DNA of 64,000 nucleotides from Xylanibacter muris (GCF_013166605.1 NZ_JABKKF010000003.1:282879-346878), one strand, 5' to 3'. Shown: positions 8,779-19,675, counted from the stretch's first letter. The notes: generated by a model not told the origin, from the letters alone. Translations and numbers: made by a program.

Positions 8779-11658
8779 TTATAATTGAGGAACCTTGGGC
8801 ATGTAAACAAATGCTGCAATCACATCCATCGGCAAAACCGGACTCACCACCTGATATTCTGTCTCTGACAGGTAGGTACGATATTGTGCAAACGAACGCA
8901 CGAGATTGTTGGCCCGTTCGGTGGCTATACCATCGGTATGCAGACGCAATGTTGTCTCATTATCTACCCACTCCAAACGACGTTTGAAAATGTTGCGTTG
9001 AGCCACAAAATCCACATCACCGGATGCTTGTGATTCCAAGAAAAGATTACGACATTCTTCTTCTGACAGGAAATCATGATTCTCCACCTTTCCCTTATAT
9101 CCCAAAAATATCATTTCTTCGCCTACAAGTTGGTGATCACTATGCTTTATTTCGCTGATTACGGAGCGAACACGCATCAACAATACCGTGGTAATGGTTT
9201 GTACTTTATCGGTTTGAATCACCATAGCACGACACGCTCCCAAATCGCCGCCATTAATCGTATCATTGATCACTGCTCGCGAAAGGTCTTCCACAAAGAT
9301 ATGGTTGCGCCCAATATACATATAGTTCTTAGGGGTTGGTGAAGCAAAAGATATACGTATTACTCCTTTTTTATCGGATGCTTGTAAGAAATATGGCTTT
9401 AGATTCTCTTCAAGTTCGATAAGTTGAAACGAATAACAAAGCGGCATATTATCTGTCTTTACATTCACTCCGGCGTGGCGAAGCTCATCGACTACAAAGT
9501 CTCGTGTATCATAGATGTCACCGATTACTTTCTTTGCTTCGTTCAAACTTTCCACCAAACGAGTCGGATTCATTGCTTTTGTGTTATGTGCAAAGTAGGT
9601 ATGTGATTTTTTCTCTATTTCTACTGCACGCTGGATACGCTTGTCATGTTCCTCGGTGGTTTCCTTGAACTCATCCAAATCAAACAGTGTAGGCTGATGA
9701 ATGAGGTGTTTTTTTGTATCGAGGACGATAATCTCCTCCATGATGCTTTCCATCAGCGACGAATCATTGTCGGCAATCGGAATATAGATACCCAGAGATT
9801 TACGGATCTGATCCTGTTTACGATAAAGTACTTTCATGATGATTTTATCCACAGGATTGGTTTCTTCATCAAATAAAGTAAAAATAGCCACTTCTTTTTC
9901 CGTTTGACCAAAACGGTCAATACGACCGTTACGCTGCTCCATACGGTTGGGATTCCACGGTAGGTCATAATGGATGATACAGTTGAAGCCTGTTTGCAGA
10001 TTGACTCCTTCTGAAAGACAATCGGTACATACAAGGACATGACGGGGCGTTTTTGATAATTCATCAATCTTCATCTTTCGGTCTTCATCTGTGAGACGAC
10101 TAGTAATAACCTCTACGGCTACATCCTTGTATTTCTTGTTTAAAGCCAGATATTTGGCAATGTAGTCTTTACAATACTCGGCTGTCTGGATGTATTGGCA
10201 AAACACAATGGGACTGTAGCTGGAATTGAGTGCAAACTCCACATTTTTAGTTAACTCTAACACCTTGTTATCTTGCTTCTTCTCTTTGATTTCACGAAGC
10301 CTTGTAATGAAAGAACGTAACTTATTCTTTTCACCGATAGAAGATTCCTCATATGATTCCGGAAGTATATCGTCACCGAGAAGTCCATCTTTCAGCGCAT
10401 CGTTGAACTTATATATCTTCTCTTCATCGTTTGCTACATCGTCAGAATCATTGGAACGCTTGGATATCTTGTTTTGCAACATACTGATGCCGGCTTCGGG
10501 ACTGGACATGACACCCCGGATGAGTGCCAGCAAATCCCAATAAATATAGCGTTGCTTCACCTTACCCAAAGAGCGGGCAATCTTTACTCCTTCACGAACA
10601 TAGTCAATTATATCCATAAGAAGAGCATGATACTGTTCGCCCAATTCGTACTTGGCATCAAACTGCACACGAGTAGGAAAGATTACATCATCACCAACGT
10701 AGGGTTTTACATCTGCACGCCGTCGTTGGATGAAGTAATGAGATAGTTCTTCACGTTGCCTTGCGTCTTCTAAAGTATAATGAGCGAACTCAGGTTTAAG
10801 CAAACCTATGACGGATTGAAACTCTTCACTGTTTCCGCTATGGGGTGTAGCAGTCAGGAGAACAATGTGGCGTTCAGTTTTTGCCAAGTCCGAGAGCAAA
10901 GAATGACGTAATTGTTGACCTTTATTTGCTCCCTTGGGCTTGGCGCACGTATGTGCTTCATCCACAATTATAAATTCAGGGCAATGCTGTAAAAACATCG
11001 GTTTGCGGTCAGAAGACTTGATATAGTCAATAGAGATGATTTGAAAAAGAATATCACGGAACACATTCTGATTGGCACGCATATTCTTTTCCAGACGACT
11101 AATTGTACTAGAACGAATGATTTCTGCTTCCAGTCCAAATTTATCACGTATTTCATTTTGCCATTGTTCGCAAAGGTGTGGTAGACAGATGACAGCAAAA
11201 CGCTGAATCTCTCTGCGGTCAATAAGTTCTTTGGCTATAAGCAATGATTCCAATGTCTTACCAATACCTACGTCATCAGAAATAAGCAAGCGTATCTGTC
11301 TGTGTTTTAGCGCAAGAATCAACGGCACCATTTGGTAGGGACGTGGCTCAAAAGAGAGTCTGCCCAAGCATTGAAAAGGCCCTGCAATATCACGAAACGA
11401 CAGCCTACACGCATTATAAAGAATGCGTGCTGCTTTTGGATAGCTGTTTGTACCTACATCTTCTGCTGAAGGTTTACGAAAATTGTACGAGCTAACAGTC
11501 GTGTCAAGTTTGTCGCCATACAAGGGCTTGTATAGTCCGACAGTCTCAGCATCAGTTCCTCCAAGAGGTTTGATGACAAGCAAGTCTTTATCTGATGATT
11601 GTTGAACCACCCAGGGACGTGAGCGAAATTCAACGAGTGTTCCAGTCTTATATTCCAT
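8779..11658 (-). CDS. SNF2-like superfamily 2 helicase (DrmD-like)
   Basis: A 959-aa protein starting at MEYKTGTLVEFRSRPW. This ATG lies 5 bases after the preceding stop; a longer frame would overlap that gene. Motifs in order are Walker A DDVGIGKT (about residues 128-135), the DEAH box in IIVDEAHTCAKPKG (about 230), TATPHSG, and the C-terminal RecA lobe with NRMEQRNGRIDRFGQ (about 569-583). The arrangement is that of RapA/SNF2-type translocases. The last 300 residues form a family-specific extension. In class 1 DISARM, drmD encodes such a protein next to the adenine methylase, as here. Confidence 0.85.
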   Translation of the reverse strand: MEYKTGTLVEFRSRPWVVQQSSDKDLLVIKPLGGTDAETVGLYKPLYGDKLDTTVSSYNFRKPSAEDVGTNSYPKAARILYNACRLSFRDIAGPFQCLGRLSFEPRPYQMVPLILALKHRQIRLLISDDVGIGKTLESLLIAKELIDRREIQRFAVICLPHLCEQWQNEIRDKFGLEAEIIRSSTISRLEKNMRANQNVFRDILFQIISIDYIKSSDRKPMFLQHCPEFIIVDEAHTCAKPKGANKGQQLRHSLLSDLAKTERHIVLLTATPHSGNSEEFQSVIGLLKPEFAHYTLEDARQREELSHYFIQRRRADVKPYVGDDVIFPTRVQFDAKYELGEQYHALLMDIIDYVREGVKIARSLGKVKQRYIYWDLLALIRGVMSSPEAGISMLQNKISKRSNDSDDVANDEEKIYKFNDALKDGLLGDDILPESYEESSIGEKNKLRSFITRLREIKEKKQDNKVLELTKNVEFALNSSYSPIVFCQYIQTAEYCKDYIAKYLALNKKYKDVAVEVITSRLTDEDRKMKIDELSKTPRHVLVCTDCLSEGVNLQTGFNCIIHYDLPWNPNRMEQRNGRIDRFGQTEKEVAIFTLFDEETNPVDKIIMKVLYRKQDQIRKSLGIYIPIADNDSSLMESIMEEIIVLDTKKHLIHQPTLFDLDEFKETTEEHDKRIQRAVEIEKKSHTYFAHNTKAMNPTRLVESLNEAKKVIGDIYDTRDFVVDELRHAGVNVKTDNMPLCYSFQLIELEENLKPYFLQASDKKGVIRISFASPTPKNYMYIGRNHIFVEDLSRAVINDTINGGDLGACRAMVIQTDKVQTITTVLLMRVRSVISEIKHSDHQLVGEEMIFLGYKGKVENHDFLSEEECRNLFLESQASGDVDFVAQRNIFKRRLEWVDNETTLRLHTDGIATERANNLVRSFAQYRTYLSETEYQVVSPVLPMDVIAAFVYMPKVPQL

Positions 11659-11663
11659 TTCAA

Positions 11664-14600
11664 TTAACTTACTGGGGTGAATATATCTGAATGTGCAGCC
11701 ACAAATTCTGCCAGAGGTGTTGCATAGTGCCATGCTATTACTACATAACCGGCATCTTCAAGCACTTCACGCTTGTTCCGGTCATCTTCCTGTACTTCCG
11801 GCAAATCGTGTGGAGTGCCATCACAGAAGACAACGATTCTGTCACCATACATGAAATCAGGCTGTACATAGTACTGCTCGGGGAACATGGGTTGTGCCTT
11901 ATCCGGCAAACGCAGTTTATGTTCGTAAAGGTATTTCAGAAACTTGTATTCCGTACTGCTATTGTGATCGCGAGCTTCTTCAAGAGCCTTATATTGATTG
12001 TCGTAGTTTTGATGCTGACCAGCAGAACGCATTTCTATATCCGCATTCATCATGATGCAAAGCGTATCATAAATCTTACGTACATCAATAAGTTGATGAT
12101 ACGGCTGATTGTAATAGTTGAGCAGATTTGTATAATCTGCTGGTATTAGTTTTTCACGTTCTTCATCAGAAAGCTGTGAATTTTTTTTGTAGCAAATCTC
12201 ATAAGCCCGTTTCACAACAGCACGATAGGAGGCAGGTTCAGCAACAAGGCGACTTAAAACGCCTAAAGAACCTTCCGCATTTTCATAAATGAGTACATTA
12301 GGAATTTTTTCTTCACCCATCACATCCGCGCCAATTTCACTACCCTCGATTTGGAACACATCTTCAATGGCTTGCTTAAAGGCATAGAGGAATGTGCGCA
12401 CAGCCCCCTTATCTCTTAAAGAAAGAGCTTCAAGTGGCTGAATATAAATAGCATTAGCCGTTGTTTCTGTAAATAATTTGACATACTTGATGTAATTAGG
12501 CTCTTCTGGGTGTTCCTGTTGCCTTTGTGCATAGATTGCCATACGTTCAGAACTGACCCAATCACCGGTCTTTGTATCGAAAGCGAAGCCATTAGCATTA
12601 TTGTCATTCTTGGATTCCAGAATGTAAGTCAGTCGGCATGAAGGTATGTATCGTATATTTGCGAGGTGTATGCCATTTTTTGTTTTTAGTTCGCACGTAC
12701 TCATTGCACGTGTGTCATCAGAAGAAAAATAGGTCTTTAGTTGATAGAATTTCCGACTACGTTCTTCTTCCTGACAAGTGATTTTCTCAGTCTCCTGGGC
12801 TATCATATCCTGCGATTGAATACAGTAACCAGGTATCAATTTGGAGACGCCATCAAGACTTTCACCTGTGATAATATCAGTATGATGGGCGACATTTTCC
12901 TGATTCTTATAGATAACCCCTGTTTTAGGGTTATAGAAAAATTTATTGGGAGTTGGGTCCCCAGTAAGCATCATTCGTGAGATGCGGAATTTACTACCAT
13001 TATTATATATGATATTCTGCGGACCAAACTCAGATAATGCCAAAGATTTAGCACGGCTAAGATATTCAACCTTATCACTGTTTTTATATTGTAGAAGGAT
13101 GCGTTGAGGTAACTTTGTAAAGTTGTAACCGGGCAAGAAGCCTTCACTGGCAAAATAACGATATGGATAGAATTCGTTTTCTTCAGCATTTTTTCCTTGA
13201 TTCTGCCCAAGCAACATGTCTCGAAGTTCTGTGCCTCGCTTTTCTTTTAACAAAGCCTCCTTCTTCTCGTTAGAGTTTTCTCCATACACATTGTTTCGGA
13301 TGATAGCCTGCGCCTCTTCAATTTGTTGCTGAGCCAACTTGTATAAGCTCCGCCAGCGATTTAAAGCCTTGTCAAAATCGGAAAGATAGTTATTGAGGAT
13401 ATTATCCATCCAATTATCTGTAAACCAATATGGCATTTCATCTATAATTCTGTTTGACAGATAATGGTCGGTTATCACTTGCTTGAATATATGTTTTATC
13501 TCAGCCTTTCGCTCATCAGATAGCTGAAGATGATGTACAACTTCCGGTTTTAAGGTAATCGCATTGGCATTACTATAATTCACAAGGTCGGCAATACCAT
13601 TAGATAACTGAGGAATGGGGCATATTGAAAGTATCGTAGAATGGAAGTGGGTGGAAAATAGTTCTTCGTTCACCAACTCCATGCGTGGAGCCTTTACTTC
13701 ACCGCTGACCATTTTCTCGGGATGGCGAAGATAGTAATTCTCGTGGGAGTTGCGTGGACGGCAGTATGTGTATATCAATGCAGCCTGACCACTACGCCCG
13801 GCACGTCCGGCACGCTGGGTATAATTCGCAGGTGTAGGCGGCACATTTCGCATACCCACGATAGACAAGTCTTTAATATCAATACCCAATTCCATTGTAG
13901 GAGAGCAATAAAGCACAGGAAAATCACCGTTACGGAACTGTTGCTCACGTTCTTCACGCTCGGATTTAGTTACTTGTCCTGTATGGTCTTTGGCTTCCAA
14001 ATTTACGTTTGCCAAAGGAATGTTCTTGTAAAATTCCTGGAAATACTTATTCGGTGTATATACGATTTCGTCACCAATTGTTCTAATCCTGGTAAGGTCA
14101 GTTCGAACATTCTTTTCGTCACCTTTTTCCCATAAAATACTGGAATAGTACAGTTGATATGCTCCATCGTTTTCATCTATGTAATTGCCCAATGCTGTGA
14201 ACAACGACTGCATATAAGAAACATACTCTTCAGCAGAACCGATTGTTGCGGTACCACCGTTAGCACTGAGGAAGTCACGAATGAAGAATGCCAATTTAGA
14301 GCGATAGCCGGCTATTTCCTTGCCATATGCTTTTCGTCTGTTTTGTGGCTTTACAAAGCATAAGGCATGGGCGGAAGTGATTCTGTCGTTATCATCCAAA
14401 GTCCACGGGCTTTTAAGATTTTCGCGAACTTGTTTTTCAAGATCCTTTGCTGCTTCTTCTGTTCTCTCATCAGAATTAATGCACAACTTATGACGCATAT
14501 AGTCCAAAATCTGAACAATGAAACGCTCCTTACTTTCATCTGATAATCCATCCAATTCTGGTATATCATACAAACGTTCGCAACCATTCTCACCAGTAAT

Positions 14601-16850
14601 TTCATCATGAAGAAATTCATAATTGATTTTCAATAATGCACAATCTTCCAGATTGGGCATATTGACCTGCCAATTTCCGGCTAAATCATCATAGATGATA
14701 GTGCCCAAATATTTCTCCATGACACCTTCCACCTTCTTAGCACGACCACCGCTCCAATTTGGGTAACGGAAATAGTCCTCATGAGATAGATTAAGATGTC
14801 TGAATACCAATCGAGCAATTTTATCACTGCCAATAGGTTCGTCGGAGTCTTTTACTGCATTCCAAATAGCAGAACGGATTTTACCAATACGAATAAAATC
14901 ATTAAAATGACCAGCTTGAAGTGCTGCATCCTGACGAGCATCCACGAAAGTCATGAGCTTTCGGTCAACAGAAACTACTCCGGCATCTTTCATTTTAGTG
15001 ATATTCTCATAAGAGAGTACAGTGGTAGCTGTACTTCGACCTTCACTGCCAATCTTTGACAATTTAGACCATTCTTTGCTGGAACCGGAATATACGGCTT
15101 TAGCAGTCGGATCATATTTTAATGGGCAGGAAATGTAAATGCCTTCGATTGGATTATCAAGTATATCAGCTGTTTCAGACAATTGTCCCAATACATTAAA
15201 GTATATCCTTTTCGGGAATCGGTCTGAATACGTTTTTTTGAATTTACGATTCCCCAGTCTGTCCAACTTGTACCAATCTTCCGGTATATCGTCAGAATTG
15301 GGGTCAAGCAGGAAATCTTCTATGCTTTCATTCTCATGAGGTACAATAATATATCCATTGTTTACAGACTGTTCTTGCTCTTCCTCGTCAGATTCATTAC
15401 GTTCATCAAAGTTGCGAGGCAAGAAGGTACTACCTACGACTTTGACAGAATACAACTCGTGTCCGCTGAGTCGGCTAAACATGATTGGATAATACTTTAC
15501 TTTGTTACTTTCATCTGATAACTCTTCGCAATACAATTTTTCATCGACAGTAATATACCTATCCATCGGATTACCCAAAGTCGCATAGACATTGCCAGTT
15601 TGAGGAATAAACTGGTGAATTTTGTATGGTAACAGGTTTGTACCTTGACAGACATTTACTTCATTACACCAATTCAATACACCTATAATATGTTGAAAAC
15701 ATTTCTCTTGCGTAATAGACTTATCTATGTAATTAAATAGTTTTTCGGCAATATCCTCAATAGAACAAGGCTGTCCACGAAAATATTTTTGTTCTTGTTC
15801 ATCATAATGTAATGCAATGCTCTGTTCAATCCAGTTTGCTGTAGGAAATTTCTGAATCATCGTTGCATTCAGTTCTGTAGGTATAGGCGAAGTAATTGCT
15901 GTCAGCAAATCAGATTTAGAGTAATTCGAATTTGTCAGACCGACTTTCAACGTCTCATCTATAATTTGACTTGCATCATATCTGCTACCGAAAATACAGG
16001 ACGCAACATCTGCTACCTTTTGGCGTTGTTCTTTATAAGTCAACTTGTCGTCTGCCACCATTGTTGCGGACGTACCAAAGCACAATACATTCTCTTTCGC
16101 TTGCGCCTTGATACGACGAATTAAAAACGAAACATCGCTACCCTGCATACCACGATAAGTGTGCAATTCATCAAATACTAGATAATGCAGATTTTCGAGG
16201 AAACAATCTCTAAGACGTTTTTCATCACCGGCACGAGTCATCAATAACTCTAACATCATGTAGTTGGTCAATATGATGTTAGGTGGTGTTTGTTGCATTC
16301 GCTCACGAGCTTGCGAATCCTCTTGCCCTGTATATTTACCGAATGTAAACGGACACTTTTCACCCATCGTTTCCTCGTATTGTTGCCGATAGTGATCCAA
16401 CTCTTCTGCTTGCGAGTTAATCAAGGCATTCATCGGATATACAATGATGGCAATAGTCTTATTATTGCAGTCTTCCCGATGCAGTAAAACATAATTGAAG
16501 ATAGTAGCCATGAAGGTACGGGATTTGCCAGAACCTGTACCTGAGGTTACTATAAATTCTCTGTCTTGGCATCCTAATTCTATTGCCTCTTGTTGGTGTT
16601 TGTAAAAAGGAGTCTTGAAAAATTGTTCCAAATCTTTGTGAATAGGAAGTCCTTTTTTAATCAATTGTGAAACCCCAAGACCTTGGGCAAAATTCGGATT
16701 GAACTGGACTAAAGCCTTAGGCCACAGCTTCTCATTCTGAATTGCCTCACTGACCCGCTGCTTTATCCGCTCGTCTTTTATGGATACAAAACTCCCGATA
16801 TAGTTTTTATAACTATTCTTCAATTTGTCATATATATCTATTATATTCAT
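11664..16850 (-). CDS. Giant DEAD-type helicase with DUF1998-like region and nuclease-like tail (DrmA-DrmB-like)
   Basis: A 1728-aa protein. Helicase lobe 1 has Walker A TSGTGSGKS (102-110), DELH (227-230) and GTSAT (259-263). Lobe 2 has YCSPTMELGIDIKD (about 980-993) and QRAGRAGRSG (about 1012-1021). A region at about 1470-1540 (LRDKGAVRTFLYAFKQ, then NVLIYENAEGSLGVL) matches the DUF1998 pattern of DrmB and DruE proteins. The C-terminal 70 residues (YVQPDFMY...VVFCDGTPHD...YVVIAWHY) resemble a DUF559/Vsr-type PD-(D/E)xK nuclease. In DISARM, DrmA (helicase) and DrmB (DUF1998) are separate proteins that work as a pair, and a single chain of this size would combine both. Druantia DruE is the main alternative relative. 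Confidence 0.8.
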   Translation of the reverse strand: MNIIDIYDKLKNSYKNYIGSFVSIKDERIKQRVSEAIQNEKLWPKALVQFNPNFAQGLGVSQLIKKGLPIHKDLEQFFKTPFYKHQQEAIELGCQDREFIVTSGTGSGKSRTFMATIFNYVLLHREDCNNKTIAIIVYPMNALINSQAEELDHYRQQYEETMGEKCPFTFGKYTGQEDSQARERMQQTPPNIILTNYMMLELLMTRAGDEKRLRDCFLENLHYLVFDELHTYRGMQGSDVSFLIRRIKAQAKENVLCFGTSATMVADDKLTYKEQRQKVADVASCIFGSRYDASQIIDETLKVGLTNSNYSKSDLLTAITSPIPTELNATMIQKFPTANWIEQSIALHYDEQEQKYFRGQPCSIEDIAEKLFNYIDKSITQEKCFQHIIGVLNWCNEVNVCQGTNLLPYKIHQFIPQTGNVYATLGNPMDRYITVDEKLYCEELSDESNKVKYYPIMFSRLSGHELYSVKVVGSTFLPRNFDERNESDEEEQEQSVNNGYIIVPHENESIEDFLLDPNSDDIPEDWYKLDRLGNRKFKKTYSDRFPKRIYFNVLGQLSETADILDNPIEGIYISCPLKYDPTAKAVYSGSSKEWSKLSKIGSEGRSTATTVLSYENITKMKDAGVVSVDRKLMTFVDARQDAALQAGHFNDFIRIGKIRSAIWNAVKDSDEPIGSDKIARLVFRHLNLSHEDYFRYPNWSGGRAKKVEGVMEKYLGTIIYDDLAGNWQVNMPNLEDCALLKINYEFLHDEITGENGCERLYDIPELDGLSDESKERFIVQILDYMRHKLCINSDERTEEAAKDLEKQVRENLKSPWTLDDNDRITSAHALCFVKPQNRRKAYGKEIAGYRSKLAFFIRDFLSANGGTATIGSAEEYVSYMQSLFTALGNYIDENDGAYQLYYSSILWEKGDEKNVRTDLTRIRTIGDEIVYTPNKYFQEFYKNIPLANVNLEAKDHTGQVTKSEREEREQQFRNGDFPVLYCSPTMELGIDIKDLSIVGMRNVPPTPANYTQRAGRAGRSGQAALIYTYCRPRNSHENYYLRHPEKMVSGEVKAPRMELVNEELFSTHFHSTILSICPIPQLSNGIADLVNYSNANAITLKPEVVHHLQLSDERKAEIKHIFKQVITDHYLSNRIIDEMPYWFTDNWMDNILNNYLSDFDKALNRWRSLYKLAQQQIEEAQAIIRNNVYGENSNEKKEALLKEKRGTELRDMLLGQNQGKNAEENEFYPYRYFASEGFLPGYNFTKLPQRILLQYKNSDKVEYLSRAKSLALSEFGPQNIIYNNGSKFRISRMMLTGDPTPNKFFYNPKTGVIYKNQENVAHHTDIITGESLDGVSKLIPGYCIQSQDMIAQETEKITCQEEERSRKFYQLKTYFSSDDTRAMSTCELKTKNGIHLANIRYIPSCRLTYILESKNDNNANGFAFDTKTGDWVSSERMAIYAQRQQEHPEEPNYIKYVKLFTETTANAIYIQPLEALSLRDKGAVRTFLYAFKQAIEDVFQIEGSEIGADVMGEEKIPNVLIYENAEGSLGVLSRLVAEPASYRAVVKRAYEICYKKNSQLSDEEREKLIPADYTNLLNYYNQPYHQLIDVRKIYDTLCIMMNADIEMRSAGQHQNYDNQYKALEEARDHNSSTEYKFLKYLYEHKLRLPDKAQPMFPEQYYVQPDFMYGDRIVVFCDGTPHDLPEVQEDDRNKREVLEDAGYVVIAWHYATPLAEFVAAHSDIFTPVS

Positions 16851-16896
16851 TCTGATTTATTTATTTTGAAACTGTTCTTGAATGTATTCCTGTATT

Positions 16897-17721
16897 TCAA
16901 TTATTTACTTTGTACCAACAATGAGCAGGTACTTTTATTGGTTCATCAAGGGTGATAATAACTTTACGCAAATTATCCGTACAGTACATGAGTTCCATCA
17001 TATTCTCTTGAAGATAAAAGTTTCCGAAGATACTGTCACATTGGGCACAACCAAACGAAGGATATGCTTCTCCTATCGTTTTACTATATCTTGGTTTTAT
17101 TTCGCCCATAATGAATGTTTCAGACGGATGCTCATGTATAAAATTCTTAAGTCCTTTGATAATAGATGGATTGAATGTAATGTCTTCATTCATCATTAAA
17201 TGCTGCCCACCAATCATTACACCTTCTCGTGAAAAGAGACAATTGACGAAATATACATCATTTTCTCTATGGCACTTCCAACATTCATTTTTATAGAAGC
17301 ACAATTCAACTTTGTTGATTTCCGCTTGTTTTGCAAATCTTATCTTACCATCAATAAGAGAATGAAGGAACATTGGTAATTCTATTTGATTATTAGAATT
17401 ATCATTCATGACAGAATTGAGACAAACAAACTCCTTATCTGTTTGGGATATGAGATTAAAACATGGCAGGCTCTGTTCCTGATAAGACGCGTTTGCGGCT
17501 GGCAGTAGTAGCCAACATCCGCAAACGCGCTCTTTACGCATAGCTTTGTATGTAGCTTCTACATTGCGAGGACATTTGCACACGTTGAAAGCCACTTTGT
17601 ATGTATTATGTTCAACAACAACATCTGCATTCCATGTGGAAGACTTTACTTTGGTTATATAGTTTAGACCCATGTCTTTGCAAACGTCAAGTATTGTTGA
17701 TATGATTATTTCTTTTTCCAT
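16897..17721 (-). CDS. CoiA-like cysteine-rich protein, function unknown
   Basis: A 274-aa protein starting at MEKEIIISTIL, 5 bases after the previous stop. The first 90 residues (STWNADVVVEHNTYKVAFNVCK... ERVCGCWLLLP) follow the pattern of the CoiA/PD-(D/E)xK region, in which a 'wRADV' strand precedes the nuclease core and 'WLL' ends it. The usual E-x-Q is replaced by N-x-C, so activity is doubtful. Two CxxC pairs (CWKC and CAQC) in the C-terminal half suggest a metal-binding knuckle. It lies 46 bases before the giant helicase gene in the same direction and is probably part of the defence operon. The CoiA likeness is a remote pattern match only. Confidence 0.5.
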   Translation of the reverse strand: MEKEIIISTILDVCKDMGLNYITKVKSSTWNADVVVEHNTYKVAFNVCKCPRNVEATYKAMRKERVCGCWLLLPAANASYQEQSLPCFNLISQTDKEFVCLNSVMNDNSNNQIELPMFLHSLIDGKIRFAKQAEINKVELCFYKNECWKCHRENDVYFVNCLFSREGVMIGGQHLMMNEDITFNPSIIKGLKNFIHEHPSETFIMGEIKPRYSKTIGEAYPSFGCAQCDSIFGNFYLQENMMELMYCTDNLRKVIITLDEPIKVPAHCWYKVNN

Positions 17722-17726
17722 AATCG

Positions 17727-18437
17727 TTATTTTATTTCTTTTTCTTTCTCTCTCCTTTCTTTTACTCTTTCCCATCCCGGCATCTTTTTAGCCAATACAC
17801 TTTCTCCTGCAGGAAAGTAAAGCGGAAAGACCTGAGATAAGAAACTTACAATATCACTACGCTTCTTGCTCATGTTGAAAAAAGCAGAACAAACAAAATA
17901 CATAAGATCTTGCTGACTACATGTATTTGTTTGCTGAATAGTTATTGAGGGAGGGATTATCAAGCCGTGTTCTGCAAATGCGCAAGCACTGGCAAGAATA
18001 GCTTTCTGCTCTTCCTCTGTGAACATTTTGATTTTATCTGCTAACCATTCAAGTTCTCTTTGCTGAAGTGCTTGTTGCTTTTCATTCTGATGTTCCAATA
18101 GAATTGCTACATTTTCTTGTTGCTTTTCGGTCAAGGCATTTTCCAATGCTTGATTCTTTCGTTTAAGGACATTGAATTTCAGCAATGCGGCAATGTACAT
18201 ACAGAAATAACCTACTGCAATATCGAATATTAGTACAAGCAGATAATTGCTGTTTGGATTTTTGGTATTCTCAGACATATACTCACTGATAGGAATAACG
18301 GCAAATAGCATGATGATGGCTATTGCATAAAGTACTCTGTATCGCGTTTTATGGTTTATCTGCGGTAAGGAAGCAAACAAAAAGGCGATAATCAAGACGG
18401 CAATTATTGCACAAAGTGGAATGAAAGATGTTCCCAT
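17727..18437 (-). CDS. Membrane protein with coiled coil, part of a recurring defence-island module
   Basis: A 236-aa protein starting at the ATG of MGTSFIPL, 16 bases after the regulator stop; the upstream TTG would overlap that gene. Three hydrophobic segments (PLCAIIAVLIIAFLFASL, VLYAIAIIMLFAVIPI, YLLVLIFDIAVGYFCMYIAALL) are followed by a Q/E-rich coiled coil (ALENALTEKQQENVAILLEHQNEKQQALQQ, given here in pieces) and a helical C-terminus. No known domain was recognised. A frameshifted relative lies at 31136-31648, again downstream of the same regulator type, so regulator plus membrane protein is a unit. Membrane sensing or anchoring of the downstream nucleic-acid machinery is possible but unproven. 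Confidence 0.6.
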   Translation of the reverse strand: MGTSFIPLCAIIAVLIIAFLFASLPQINHKTRYRVLYAIAIIMLFAVIPISEYMSENTKNPNSNYLLVLIFDIAVGYFCMYIAALLKFNVLKRKNQALENALTEKQQENVAILLEHQNEKQQALQQRELEWLADKIKMFTEEEQKAILASACAFAEHGLIIPPSITIQQTNTCSQQDLMYFVCSAFFNMSKKRSDIVSFLSQVFPLYFPAGESVLAKKMPGWERVKERREKEKEIK

Positions 18438-18659
18438 AGGTTTATTGCTCGGCTTATGGTTTAACAATTATACGCCAATAACCAGCCTTGTCAGAACCTT
18501 CATGGATGAGAATGCCTCTATCTCGAAGGTTCTTTATCTGTTTCTTGACACCATCCAAAGAGATACCCAATTCATTTGCCATTTTTTCACGAGTTATCAT
18601 CGGGTTAGATATGACCATATCTATAATACGTTGAGCCGTTCTACCAACAGGTTTGTTGG

Positions 18660-18775
18660 CATTTCGTTTTACAGGGTACTTTTCGAGGGTACTATTTTTG
18701 TTTACAGGGTACTTTTCTCCCGAACATTTTTCGTTTACAGGGTACTTTTCGAGGGTACTATTTACCCTGTTGGCC
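18660..18775. repeat. In-frame tandem repeat in the regulator linker
   Basis: Bases reading TTTACAGGGTACTTTTC recur three times, twice with the following GAGGGTACTATT. They encode NSTLEKYPV, GEKYPVNK and NSTLEKYPVK. The decayed copy at about 31.9 kb retains a single NSTPKKYPV unit, so copy number differs between paralogues. This is probably a flexible linker prone to length change. Confidence 0.7.
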
Positions 18776-19675
18776 ACTTCCTCGACAGGTATTCTGCCGT
18801 TCTCACTCCAATTCAGATTATAGAACGTGGTGTAGAAAGAAGTCGCTTCCGTTTGATATTGTGGTTCTTTCCCTTGCAAGAAATTAGGCAGCTTCTCTGT
18901 AAGTTCCCGCATTTTCCGTAAGCCGGAACCACGTTTCTCCATATAGTCCAACTGTGTGAACACATCCGCAATGACGGGATTGCGGCGCATGGAAGGCACT
19001 TTAAATATGTCACGGTCTTGAATCTGTGTTCCGTCAAGCATAGCACCGGGTGATACCAATTCTACACGGTCATCGTAAATGTCAATATGCACTTCACCGC
19101 CCATTACCGTATAATCTCTATGGATAAGATGATTTACCAACCCTTCAAAGATGGCACGGTCGGAATAGTCAGGGAGATTCAGACGATAGTTCGGCATCTT
19201 CACCCATCCGCTCATGGTGTAGTTCTTGATGAAGTCCATGCCGTATTTCAATAGCAATACTAGGTTAGCCCGGTGTTCTACGGAACTGATGGCATCATCC
19301 TTATAGAGTCCAGTCCAACGGGTGCAGAAAATACGTGATTGGAATACGGTGCAGTTATCCACGAACAATAATCCGGCATTGGTCAATTTACCGTCAGGAG
19401 TAACCAGACCGAATGATTCCAGATACTTGTCATTCCATTCCTGATGGGTCTGTTCGCGGAAAGTATTGGCAAGGATAATGAAAGAGTGCTTGCTGGCATC
19501 CACTTGGGTAGGCAGTGAATCCCAAGTCATGTGCGTACCTTTCAATACCAATGAAAGAAGCTGTTGCGAATTACACTCCACGCTTTCATTGCCAACTCGT
19601 ACATATGCGGTACGTGTCCCATCCTGATAATAGTAATAAGGTGTAAGCGTTCCTGCCTTTACTTTCACTTCAAGC

